NCBI GenBank assembly: GCA_016213985.1
Contig: JACRPJ010000083.1
Location: forward strand, 1 to 6,243
Reading direction: 5' to 3'
Source of the DNA: Candidatus Woesearchaeota archaeon
GTDB lineage: Archaea > Nanobdellota > Nanobdellia > Woesearchaeales > GW2011-AR9
DNA length: 6,243 nt
The notes under the pieces are model-generated. The model did not search any database. It saw only the letters and a list, made by a program, of their open reading frames with translations, and was not told the DNA's origin. The translations under genes were made by a program, and so were the position numbers. This document shows positions 1-5,668 of this stretch, piece after piece; the stretch's first letter is position 1; every line of letters begins with the position of its first letter.

Positions 1-220
1 TAGTATCACAGGTGTGAGTTAACGAAATGGTTCCAGTTAAACAGGCGTCGTTATTTTCATCGCAGCTGGAAGTAAACCCGCCAAAGTAGTCCCAAGTAAA
101 TGAATTACCGTCGGGAGTATGAGTGCAGCTGGCAATCGAAGCTAGATCGTAACCAGTGCAATTGATCGCTGTGCCGGGAACGCAGCTGGCATTACTGCAG
201 CTTTCGTCACCAGTACAGTA
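1..220 (-). repeat. Cysteine-rich module, downstream copy (runs off the left edge)
   Basis: This copy reads YCTGDESC, then SCTHTPDGNSFTWDYFGG, then SLTHTCD. It matches the copy at 849-1073 over about 73 residues. At base level 71-136 is identical to 921-986 except at 101-103 (63 of 66 bases), while the flanks are more divergent. The strong local identity suggests recent duplication or gene conversion of the module core. From memory, modules of this kind (a Cys, then PDG, FTWDY and FTS with more Cys) recur in uncharacterised archaeal surface proteins, but I cannot name a family. Confidence 0.85.
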
Positions 221-592
221 TTTGTTATCATTACATTCCTGCACCAAAGTAGTATTATTTAAGACGCAGGAAGCGCCGGAGCAAATATAATCGTCATGCT
301 TAATTTGAGTTCCATCGCAGCGATTAGCATCAAAATCGTTACAGTTCTGGGTAGTGGAAGTAGCGCTGCTGCATTCGAAGTTGACACATTGACCCTCATC
401 GTGCTTTACTAAATCCAAACTGCAATAATCTTGATCCAAAGCGTTACAGTCGTCGTCGTTCTGGCATTCGATGCACAACGGAGAGTTTACAGAGATAGTG
501 GGATCGCTACAAGAAGTGGCAGTGCAATCGCAATCGTCTTTACAGGGGTTAGTTTTATCTGCATAATCGTAATAATCATTCCCAGTCACCAT
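1..592 (-). CDS. Continuation of the exported cysteine-rich protein in a shifted frame (3' end off the window)
   Basis: After the stop at 576-578, the minus strand stays open in the next frame to the left edge, and the translation keeps the same style of cysteine-rich sequence. Removing one base near 584 gives CDKDGDGNDYYDYADK, which resembles a DxDxDG calcium-binding loop, and then CKDDCDCT, CIECQNDDDC and further modules. Two modules of the form C-x4-(L/I)-(V/K)-K-H-D lie at 371-427 (YCSLDLVKHD...) and 266-322 (RCDGTQIKHDD...). Positions 1-220 repeat the module seen upstream at 849-1073. An in-frame ATG at 590-592 could start a separate protein, but that protein would have no signal peptide and would begin inside a module, so I read this as the C-terminal part of the gene at 576-2327. 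No C-terminal anchor is visible because the window ends. Function is unknown; an extracellular, disulfide-stabilised structural or binding role is inferred. Confidence 0.8.
   Translation of the reverse strand, partial: MVTGNDYYDYADKTNPCKDDCDCTATSCSDPTISVNSPLCIECQNDDDCNALDQDYCSLDLVKHDEGQCVNFECSSATSTTQNCNDFDANRCDGTQIKHDDYICSGASCVLNNTTLVQECNDNKYCTGDESCSNASCVPGTAINCTGYDLASIASCTHTPDGNSFTWDYFGGFTSSCDENNDACLTGTISLTHTCDT
576..587 (-). other. Frameshift site breaking the cysteine-rich gene
   Basis: On the minus strand the codons GAC TGG GAA TGA end the first frame. Skipping a single base (for example the T opposite position 584) restores a long cysteine-rich frame reading DKDGDGNDYYDY. Independent support comes from the duplicated module: the copies at 71-136 and 921-986 lie exactly 850 bases apart, which is not a multiple of three, yet both read as the same protein sequence. 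They can only belong to one protein if one base is extra, or is skipped, between them. The exact base cannot be fixed; any point between about 576 and 600 would work because the second frame is also open upstream. There is no long homopolymer. A sequencing or assembly error, a real mutation, and programmed +1 shifting at GAA-UGA are all possible, in that order of likelihood. Confidence 0.85.
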
Positions 593-2327
593 CTTTATCA
601 CAGCCAGCACCACAAACGTCTTTGACACAGTAACTGTTAGTGGCGGGAGCAGTACATTCGGCAACACAGGCAGTACAGGTACATCCGGGCTGGCAGGTGT
701 TAGCACAAGTATTGTTAATAGTGATGAAATCCAGAACTTTATCAGTATCAAACTCAACCAGTTTCTTGCTGTCACAATAATCGTCATACTGTGCGCTGCA
801 GCTGCCGTCAGCGCAGCTGTGCGTGGCATCGCAGCCGGCACCACAATTATCAACATCACAGGTATGAGTCAAAGCGATGGCTCCAATGGTACAGGCGTCA
901 GCAATCTCATCACAAAGTGAAGTAAACCCGCCAAAGTAGTCCCAAGTAAAGTTATTACCGTCGGGAGTATGAGTGCAGCTGGCAATTTCGGTTAAGTTAA
1001 AAGCAGAACATTCAATCAGAGTCCCCGATTGGCATCCAGCAGTTCCCCCACAACTCTCTTTTCCATTACAATAATCTCCGTCGTCACACCCCACTTTCCC
1101 ACCATCGTCGGTAATACCATTACAATCGTTATCGAGACCGTCACACGTCTCTGTTTCAGCAATATGAACATCCAAAGCAAAAACATTGGGGTAACTTGGA
1201 GTTATGGAATCATCCCCGCCAGACTTATCTAAATTAAGAACATATAGATCTGCCGCTAATTTATCCCCTAATTTATTTTTAATGTAATTTTTTCCCTCTT
1301 CTAAATTATCTTTAGAAACACCCCAGGTGTATTCTTCGTCATTTCCTGAATTTTCCACTAAATACGTTCCTTCCACAATGTTATCATCAATGGTATCTTT
1401 ATTACAGCAAACTTTCTCTTCCCAGTTTTTCTTCGCCCACTTCATGAAGTTCTTTGCTGCCTTCTTTGATTTCTCATTACCAGAACCATCATGCTTAACT
1501 TCATCTATAGGAGTAGTTGTTAAATACAAAGTGTGTGAACTGGGCTGCTCAAAACACTCTGAACGAGGAGTATAATTTGGATGGTGGACGTTAAAACAGC
1601 TAAAATCAACACTATTAAAGCCGACTATTTCAGCTAAAGTGGGATTATTAATCATATCTTTGGTGTTATCATCTTTTAAAGCGATAACTGTGTCTTTTCC
1701 CTCGTATTTAAAAACGCCTTTCCCTTGCTCGTTAGCTTTACATATGCTGATTGGCACCTCATCAATCGTGGCAATAACTTTAAATTCTTTACATCCTGCT
1801 TCTACACTTGCATCTGTTTCATTGGCGGTAAACTCATCGATATTTAAATCGAAGGTATCTACATCAGTAATTTCTCCACCATCAGGGTCTAAATTAGTGT
1901 CTAAGTCATTTGGAGTAAATTCATCGATATTCAGGTCAGGAGCGTCCAAATCAGTAGCTTCTACTTTATCATAAGCTGCATCCACGTCCAAATCATTGGC
2001 AGTAAACTCATCGATATTTGAATCAATGGTATCTACCTCAATGATTTCCCCATCATCATAGCCTAACTCAGTGATTCCTCCATCATCACTCTCTTCATTA
2101 ATCTGGTCTATACCCTGTTCCTCTAAAGCATCTTCTTTAAAGTCATCTTTAGAGCTGTCTTTGTAATAGATGTCCGGAGATGAAGCTCCCGAACCACTGC
2201 AATTAAACACCGAGGTAGTCAGGCCAGCGGTGCCCGACAGCATTATAGTCAAAGCAGAGAGCCTTCCTAGAATACCATTTCTTAGCCGGTCCAAGAAAGT
2301 TCGTTTAGTTATTTCTTCGAGTTTCAT
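576..2327 (-). CDS. Exported cysteine-rich protein with acidic repeats and a MopE-type metal-binding motif (frame interrupted)
   Basis: The 583-residue reading frame encodes a probable surface or secreted protein. The N-terminus has TKRTFL (residues 7-12), close to a Tat signal with KR in place of RR. A weakly hydrophobic stretch follows (21-41), then VFNC at 40-43 and a Ser/Gly-rich linker, so a lipoprotein is possible although Asn before the Cys is atypical. Residues 50-178 are strongly acidic and carry three 29-residue repeats with NIDEFT. Residues 180-390 form a domain I do not recognise, including a Cys-Cys pair at 308-309. CDGLDNDCNGITDDG (395-409) matches the MopE-type putative metal-binding motif. 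From 395 to the stop there are 25 cysteines, with modules such as YCNGKESC and two CGAGCD motifs. The ATG at 2327 is chosen because it precedes the signal region and follows a GGGGGTTGAT ribosome binding site. The stop at 576-578 is probably a frameshift artefact or mutation, since coding continues to the left. The molecular role is unknown; metal or calcium binding at the cell surface is inferred. Confidence 0.85.
   Translation of the reverse strand: MKLEEITKRTFLDRLRNGILGRLSALTIMLSGTAGLTTSVFNCSGSGASSPDIYYKDSSKDDFKEDALEEQGIDQINEESDDGGITELGYDDGEIIEVDTIDSNIDEFTANDLDVDAAYDKVEATDLDAPDLNIDEFTPNDLDTNLDPDGGEITDVDTFDLNIDEFTANETDASVEAGCKEFKVIATIDEVPISICKANEQGKGVFKYEGKDTVIALKDDNTKDMINNPTLAEIVGFNSVDFSCFNVHHPNYTPRSECFEQPSSHTLYLTTTPIDEVKHDGSGNEKSKKAAKNFMKWAKKNWEEKVCCNKDTIDDNIVEGTYLVENSGNDEEYTWGVSKDNLEEGKNYIKNKLGDKLAADLYVLNLDKSGGDDSITPSYPNVFALDVHIAETETCDGLDNDCNGITDDGGKVGCDDGDYCNGKESCGGTAGCQSGTLIECSAFNLTEIASCTHTPDGNNFTWDYFGGFTSLCDEIADACTIGAIALTHTCDVDNCGAGCDATHSCADGSCSAQYDDYCDSKKLVEFDTDKVLDFITINNTCANTCQPGCTCTACVAECTAPATNSYCVKDVCGAGCDKDGDWE
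849..1073 (-). repeat. Cysteine-rich module, upstream copy
   Basis: Residues 419-493 of the first frame: YCNGKESC, SCTHTPDGNNFTWDYFGG and ALTHTCD. This is the partner of the module at 1-220. It follows directly after the MopE-type motif and is followed by CGAGCD and CADGSC, so it opens the cysteine-rich half of the protein. It has one more residue in the CGGTAGC segment than the other copy. Confidence 0.85.
1101..1145 (-). other. MopE-type putative metal-binding motif
   Basis: Residues 395-409 read CDGLDNDCNGITDDG. This is the C-D-G-x-D-N-D-C-N-G-x-x-D-D/E-G pattern catalogued as the MopE-type putative metal-binding motif, named after a copper-binding surface protein of a methanotroph. It contains two cysteines spaced by six residues and five aspartates, suited to an acidic loop closed by a disulfide. 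Only one copy is present in the window, at the boundary between the unknown central domain and the cysteine modules. Which metal it binds, if any, cannot be read from the sequence. Confidence 0.8.
1812..2048 (-). repeat. Three acidic 29-residue tandem repeats (NIDEFT repeats)
   Basis: Residues 94-172 of the cysteine-rich protein hold three copies with an exact 29-residue (87-base) period. Their cores are at 1986-2048, 1899-1961 and 1812-1874, each ending NIDEFT(A/P)N(D/E). The first and third also share E-I-(I/T)-(E/D)-V-D-T before it; the middle copy diverges there (EATDLD). Aspartate and glutamate dominate, and no cysteines are present, so this is probably an extended acidic spacer between the membrane-proximal signal region and the folded part, perhaps able to bind divalent cations. 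Confidence 0.85.
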
Positions 2328-2335
2328 ACTTTGAA

Positions 2336-2345
2336 ATCAACCCCC
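2336..2345 (-). promoter_or_regulatory. Ribosome binding site of the cysteine-rich protein gene
   Basis: The minus strand reads GGGGGTTGAT eight bases before the ATG at 2327. It pairs approximately with the anti-Shine-Dalgarno end of 16S rRNA (ideal GGAGGTGAT). This supports the chosen start. Confidence 0.55.
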
Positions 2346-2369
2346 ATAACCATAGAATATAATAATTCC

Positions 2370-2379
2370 TATTTAAATG
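2370..2379 (-). promoter_or_regulatory. Putative archaeal TATA box for the cysteine-rich protein gene
   Basis: CATTTAAATA on the minus strand is centred near 2374. A start about 27 bases downstream would fall near 2347, leaving a leader of about 20 bases that just includes the GGGGGTTGAT site. The spacing fits archaeal promoters and suggests this gene is transcribed independently of cdc48 upstream. A second A/T-rich candidate lies at about 2353-2364. No start site has been mapped, so this is inferred from sequence and spacing. Confidence 0.45.
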
Positions 2380-2424
2380 TTTTGGTTGATTTATTATTCT
2401 TAAGTGGTTACCATTCAACCAAAA
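2380..2424. repeat. Perfect 10-bp inverted repeat at the 3' end of the cdc48 gene
   Basis: TTTTGGTTGA (2380-2389) is the exact reverse complement of TCAACCAAAA (2415-2424), with 25 bases between. One arm contains the last codons and stop of the CDC48 frame; the other abuts the TATA-like element of the next gene. In cdc48 mRNA it could fold as a stem at the end of the message. It lacks a GC-rich stem and a following T run, so it does not look like a bacterial-type terminator. A 3' processing or stability element, or chance, are alternatives. Confidence 0.6.
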
Positions 2425-5400
2425 TAATCCGCCCGATTCAGCTTTTCTTTGATTTGTTTTGCCCGGGCGGAGCTGAAATAATTCTCTAGCTCTCGGTAGG
2501 CTTCCTCTGTATCTTTATCTACGGAAGGCTTGACTACTTCTAACGCTCTAAGCAAATGCTCTCTTCTTATTCCTTTTGCGTTCAAGTTCTCGCGTAAAGC
2601 AATCATGGCTGCCTCTCGGCATACCCCTTCAATATCTGATCCAACGTAGCCTTCGGTTTTCTCCGCCAGTTCTTGAGCCAAATTAGCAATGATTTCCTGC
2701 TTGTCGATAGAGACCGTCCCCTCTGTGGTGGTCTGCATAGTTACTGCCTCGGATTTCTTTCTCTTAGAGGTTTTCGCGGCTTTGGCTCGGATTACTTTTT
2801 CTTCCGGTTTTGGAGTGCTCTCAACATCGAAAGCTAATTTACTTAAGTGAACCTCAAAAATTCTTCTTCTGCTTTCCAAATCAGGGATAGAAGTATAAAT
2901 AATGCGATCAAATCTTCCCTGACGCAACAAAGCCGGATCCAAGATGTCGGGACGATTAGTAGCAGCCAAGACCAGTACATCTTTTAGTCCTTCTAAGCCA
3001 TCCATTTCCGTAAGCATCTGGTTCACTATTTTGTCGCTGACTTTATTTCCTTCACCTTCCCCCGTTCCTCTACGTGGAGCCAACGCATCCAGTTCGTCGA
3101 AGAAGAGAATAGTAGGAGAAGCTAAGCGTGCTTTTCGGAACACTTCCCGGACTGCCTTCTCGCTTTCTCCCACCCATTTACTGAGCAAACTCGGACCATT
3201 GATCAGGATGAAATTGGCTTCGCTCTCCTTAGCTACTGCTTTTGCAAGCATGGTCTTACCCGTTCCCGGAGGGCCATATAATAAAACTCCCCGTGGTGGC
3301 CGAATTCCCATATTTTTAAACATCTCGGGATTCTTGAGTGGCCATTCCACCGCTTCTTTAAGCCTGTTTTTAACCTCATCCAGTCCTCCGATGTCATTCC
3401 AACTTACATCAGGCTTTTCTACCAGCACTTCCCGCATGGCACTGGGGCGAACAGCTTTCAATGCTTCTTGAAAATCTTCTAGTCTAATTACTAATTTTTC
3501 CAGTGTTTCCTTGGAGAGAGGTCTATCTGATTCTTTTCCCTCCAACTTCAGGTCAGGGAGGATACGACGTAACACTACCATAGCCGCTTCTTTAGAGAGA
3601 GCACTCAAATCTGCTCCCACAAAGCCGTGGGTGATTCTAGCAATGGAATCAATATCCCGGTTAATACTATCTCTTTCCTGTTTAGCTTTTTGTTTAATTA
3701 CCTCCAGTAAACCCGCTTTCTCTAATTCTTGGTAAAACTCTCCTTTCTGATTTTCATTAATCTTCTTCCGGGGATCCTCCGAAGGATAAGACTGACCAGC
3801 TTTGTCTAAAGCGATGACTTCTTCTGCTAGAGAAAGTAATTTGGGCTGGCTAGCAGCTAATTCCTGGCAGATCTTTCTTAATCGAGAAATAACTTCCCTG
3901 CTTTTATCAATGGAAGAGTTCAAAGCATGGATTTTAGCATTAGATTGGTCTAAATCTCTCTCTTTTAATTTCATCTCTCGGTTTAAATTATCCACTTCTC
4001 TGCCCAACCCCGTAATATTCTGAAGAATCCGGGCAATTAAGCTTTCATCTGCTTTCTTTTTCTTTTCCTCTAATTCTTCTAATTTTAATTTTAACTGCTT
4101 GACCTCATCCTGCTTATTGGTCATCTCCATCTTGACCTTACAGGCGCTGATTTCCTCTCCTTTGTCTTTTACTTCTTGCTCTACAGAGTTCAGCCTTTGC
4201 TCTACTGCCAAAGGAATTTCTTTGGTCACAATATCTCCGTACAAACTTCCTTCCAGAGGCATGTTACGGGTGTGAATCTTAAGAATATCAAATCTTCCCC
4301 GCTTATCAGGAACGCCTAGTTCAATCTCGCGATCGAATCTTCCTGGCCGGCGTAGAGCAGGATCCAATAAATTAGGCATGTTGGTAGCAGCAATAACAAT
4401 CACTTTTCCCCTGCTCTTCAGTCCGTCCATCAATCCAAGCAGCTGAGCGACCACTCTTTTCTCTACATCCCCTCTGGTCTCTTCTCGCTTGGTAGCAATA
4501 GCGTCAATCTCATCAAAGAAAATAATGGAAGGAGCATTTTGTTCTGCCTCTTCGAACTTCTTACGCAGATTTGCTTCTGATTCTCCATAAAATTTGGACA
4601 TAATCTCTGGTCCATTGATGAGGATAAAGTGAGAATTGGTTTCCGAAGCAACTGCTTTGGCCAAAAGCGTCTTACCCGTACCGGGAGGGCCGTGAAGTAG
4701 AAGACCCTTGGGTGCTTCTATGCCCAACTTCTCAAATATTTCTGGATGTCTTAAAGGCAACTCCACCATCTCCTGAATCTTCCTAATTTCCTCTCTTAAT
4801 CCCCCGATATCCTCATAGTTAATTCCCAAGCTGGTAACAGCCTCCTCTTCTTCTTTAATTTCCTCAGTATGGGGATTAAGCTCAATCTCCGTTTCTTCGG
4901 TTATAACCACAATTTCTTTTTTAGGCAGAGTATCAACCACAAAGAATTTCAAATCCCCAAAACCAAAACCAGGAAATTGATTTTCCAAAATAGAGAAAAT
5001 ATCATCCCCTCTCCCCGGTGCGTTAACCAACCGAAAAGTGCGCCGGGCTTTTCTCAGTGCTACTAAGTCACCTTTCACTAATGCTTTCCCCACCAAGCCC
5101 TGCTTGAAGAACATGGGTGGAGCATTGACCACGATTCCGCGGGTAGCGGGAGCAATTACCACTTTTTTAGCCGGTTTTACTTCTGCTTTCTTAACATAAA
5201 CAATCTCCCCAATAGAAGTTTTGGCATTTCTTCTGGTGTTACCGTCCATACGAATAATGTTCAAGCCGATATCTCCCGGATAGGCTCGGTCTACGAGTGC
5301 AGCGGTAATTCTTTCTCCTTTGATTTCTACCACATCACCAGGATTGACTCTCATTTGACGCATATAACTAGAATCGATTTTGACGATACCTTTATTTACA

Positions 5401-5459
5401 TCATCCTGTACTGCCTCCATCACTTTCAGTTTGATTTCTTTAGGTTCGTCCATAACCAT
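2415..5459 (-). CDS. cdc48: CDC48/VCP-type AAA+ ATPase with a large coiled-coil insertion in the D1 lid
   Basis: This is an archaeal homologue of p97/Cdc48/VAT, a hexameric cytosolic unfoldase that pulls proteins apart with ATP, often for the proteasome. Domains: N-terminal double-psi barrel and CDC48 domain 2 (about 8-190); D1 with Walker A GPPGTGKT at 257-264, Walker B IIFFDEID at 312-319, sensor Asn360 and RRPGRFDR at 370-377; D2 with Walker A at 729-736, Walker B ILFFDELD at 784-791, sensor Asn835 and RQGRFDR at 846-852 (Gln where Pro is usual). Pore loops are KFYG (289-292) and KWVG (761-764). Both ATPase sites appear intact. At 1014 residues it is roughly 200-280 longer than typical archaeal members, because of insertions at about 403-608 and 878-922. 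It ends DYFG, a possible weak form of the proteasome-docking HbYX tail. The ATG at 5459 lies beside a TATA-like element; Met3 (5453) is better spaced from AGGT and is a realistic alternative start. Confidence 0.96.
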   Translation of the reverse strand: MVMDEPKEIKLKVMEAVQDDVNKGIVKIDSSYMRQMRVNPGDVVEIKGERITAALVDRAYPGDIGLNIIRMDGNTRRNAKTSIGEIVYVKKAEVKPAKKVVIAPATRGIVVNAPPMFFKQGLVGKALVKGDLVALRKARRTFRLVNAPGRGDDIFSILENQFPGFGFGDLKFFVVDTLPKKEIVVITEETEIELNPHTEEIKEEEEAVTSLGINYEDIGGLREEIRKIQEMVELPLRHPEIFEKLGIEAPKGLLLHGPPGTGKTLLAKAVASETNSHFILINGPEIMSKFYGESEANLRKKFEEAEQNAPSIIFFDEIDAIATKREETRGDVEKRVVAQLLGLMDGLKSRGKVIVIAATNMPNLLDPALRRPGRFDREIELGVPDKRGRFDILKIHTRNMPLEGSLYGDIVTKEIPLAVEQRLNSVEQEVKDKGEEISACKVKMEMTNKQDEVKQLKLKLEELEEKKKKADESLIARILQNITGLGREVDNLNREMKLKERDLDQSNAKIHALNSSIDKSREVISRLRKICQELAASQPKLLSLAEEVIALDKAGQSYPSEDPRKKINENQKGEFYQELEKAGLLEVIKQKAKQERDSINRDIDSIARITHGFVGADLSALSKEAAMVVLRRILPDLKLEGKESDRPLSKETLEKLVIRLEDFQEALKAVRPSAMREVLVEKPDVSWNDIGGLDEVKNRLKEAVEWPLKNPEMFKNMGIRPPRGVLLYGPPGTGKTMLAKAVAKESEANFILINGPSLLSKWVGESEKAVREVFRKARLASPTILFFDELDALAPRRGTGEGEGNKVSDKIVNQMLTEMDGLEGLKDVLVLAATNRPDILDPALLRQGRFDRIIYTSIPDLESRRRIFEVHLSKLAFDVESTPKPEEKVIRAKAAKTSKRKKSEAVTMQTTTEGTVSIDKQEIIANLAQELAEKTEGYVGSDIEGVCREAAMIALRENLNAKGIRREHLLRALEVVKPSVDKDTEEAYRELENYFSSARAKQIKEKLNRADYFG
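2694..2828 (-). other. Basic insertion in the lid subdomain of CDC48 D2
   Basis: Between FEVHLSK (868-874) and [14 protein letters not shown] (931-944) the D2 lid carries about 45 extra residues (roughly 878-922). It is rich in Lys, Ala and Thr, including [10 protein letters not shown] at 893-902. It is at the same loop as the D1 insert but is unlike it in sequence: it looks disordered and positively charged rather than coiled. Binding to nucleic acid, to acidic partners or to the other ring are guesses; nothing in the sequence decides between them. Confidence 0.8.
3636..4253 (-). other. Coiled-coil insertion in the lid subdomain of CDC48 D1
   Basis: In usual archaeal CDC48 the D1 segment HTRNMPL is followed within about 15-18 residues by the helix leading to [10 protein letters not shown]. 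Here the two are at 396-402 and 609-618, so about 190 residues are extra. Much of the insert is charged and heptad-like: about 413-480 (with [16 protein letters not shown]) and 487-535, broken by NITGLG at 481-486. A second part (560-604) is polar, with further helices. It has a single-frame, in-phase junction and no intein signature. Inference: a protruding helical arm on the D1 ring, in the position class where ClpB/Hsp104 carry their regulatory M-domain. Its partner or effect is unknown. Confidence 0.85.
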
Positions 5460-5484
5460 TTACCTGCTTAAAAACTAGGATATT

Positions 5485-5497
5485 CTATATATAAAAG
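5485..5497 (-). promoter_or_regulatory. Putative TATA box of cdc48
   Basis: The minus strand reads CTTTTATATATAG, an excellent match to the archaeal TATA element. Its centre near 5490 predicts a start near 5463, only a few bases before the ATG at 5459. The message would be leaderless or nearly so, which favours the first ATG. If transcription starts further up, the AGGT at 5462-5465 could serve the ATG at 5453 instead. Confidence 0.65.
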
Positions 5498-5498
5498 T

Positions 5499-5517
5499 TG
5501 TGGTGAAATTAACCACA
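5499..5517. promoter_or_regulatory. Operator-like inverted repeat TGTGGT-N7-ACCACA
   Basis: Two perfect 6-base arms (5499-5504 and 5512-5517) are separated by seven bases, giving a 19-bp dyad typical in size of a dimeric helix-turn-helix regulator site. It lies immediately upstream of the cdc48 TATA-like element and overlaps where the TFB recognition element should be. A regulator here could activate or block cdc48, and perhaps also influence the divergent gene. No regulator gene is in the window, so its identity is open. Confidence 0.45.
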
Positions 5518-5635
5518 GTGGGACAATTTTGCAATAGGAACAATTTATCTCTTCTGGTACGCATTAGGTTCTCCCATTTTCTGTAACTGCAGTTCTTTTA
5601 TACCAATCTTTAGGGAATATTTTGAAGAGGCATAA

Positions 5636-5646
5636 CTATTTAAACT
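5636..5646 (+). promoter_or_regulatory. Putative TATA box of the divergent phosphodiesterase-like gene
   Basis: CTATTTAAACT on the plus strand is centred near 5641, so a start about 27 bases on would coincide with the ATG at 5669, implying a leaderless message. This agrees with the absence of a convincing ribosome binding site. TTTTATACC at about 5597-5605 is a weaker alternative that would give a leader of about 40 bases. Confidence 0.45.
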
Positions 5647-5668
5647 AACGATTAAAGATACTAACGTG

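Noticed and set aside
1..1073. CRISPR array or mobile element suggested by the repeated DNA
   Set aside because: The repeats are two far-spaced coding modules in a protein gene, with no short regular repeat-spacer units, no terminal inverted repeats and no transposase.
1639..1974. 111-codon plus-strand open frame across the acidic repeats
   Set aside because: It is the complement of the Asp/Glu-rich repeats, giving Ser/Val/Ile-rich sequence, with no start signal of its own.
2390..2414. Intrinsic terminator after cdc48
   Set aside because: The stem has only two G-C-rich pairs per turn and is not followed by a T run on the minus strand.
2944..3471. 175-codon plus-strand open frame inside cdc48
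   Set aside because: It lies antisense to the conserved D2 ATPase core and its translation is low-complexity Ser/Leu-rich, as expected for a shadow of a strongly conserved gene.
3636..4253. Intein in the CDC48 gene
   Set aside because: The insert lacks the typical N-terminal Cys/Ser and C-terminal His-Asn splice junction and is not in the Walker A region where CDC48 inteins usually sit. Its composition is coiled coil.
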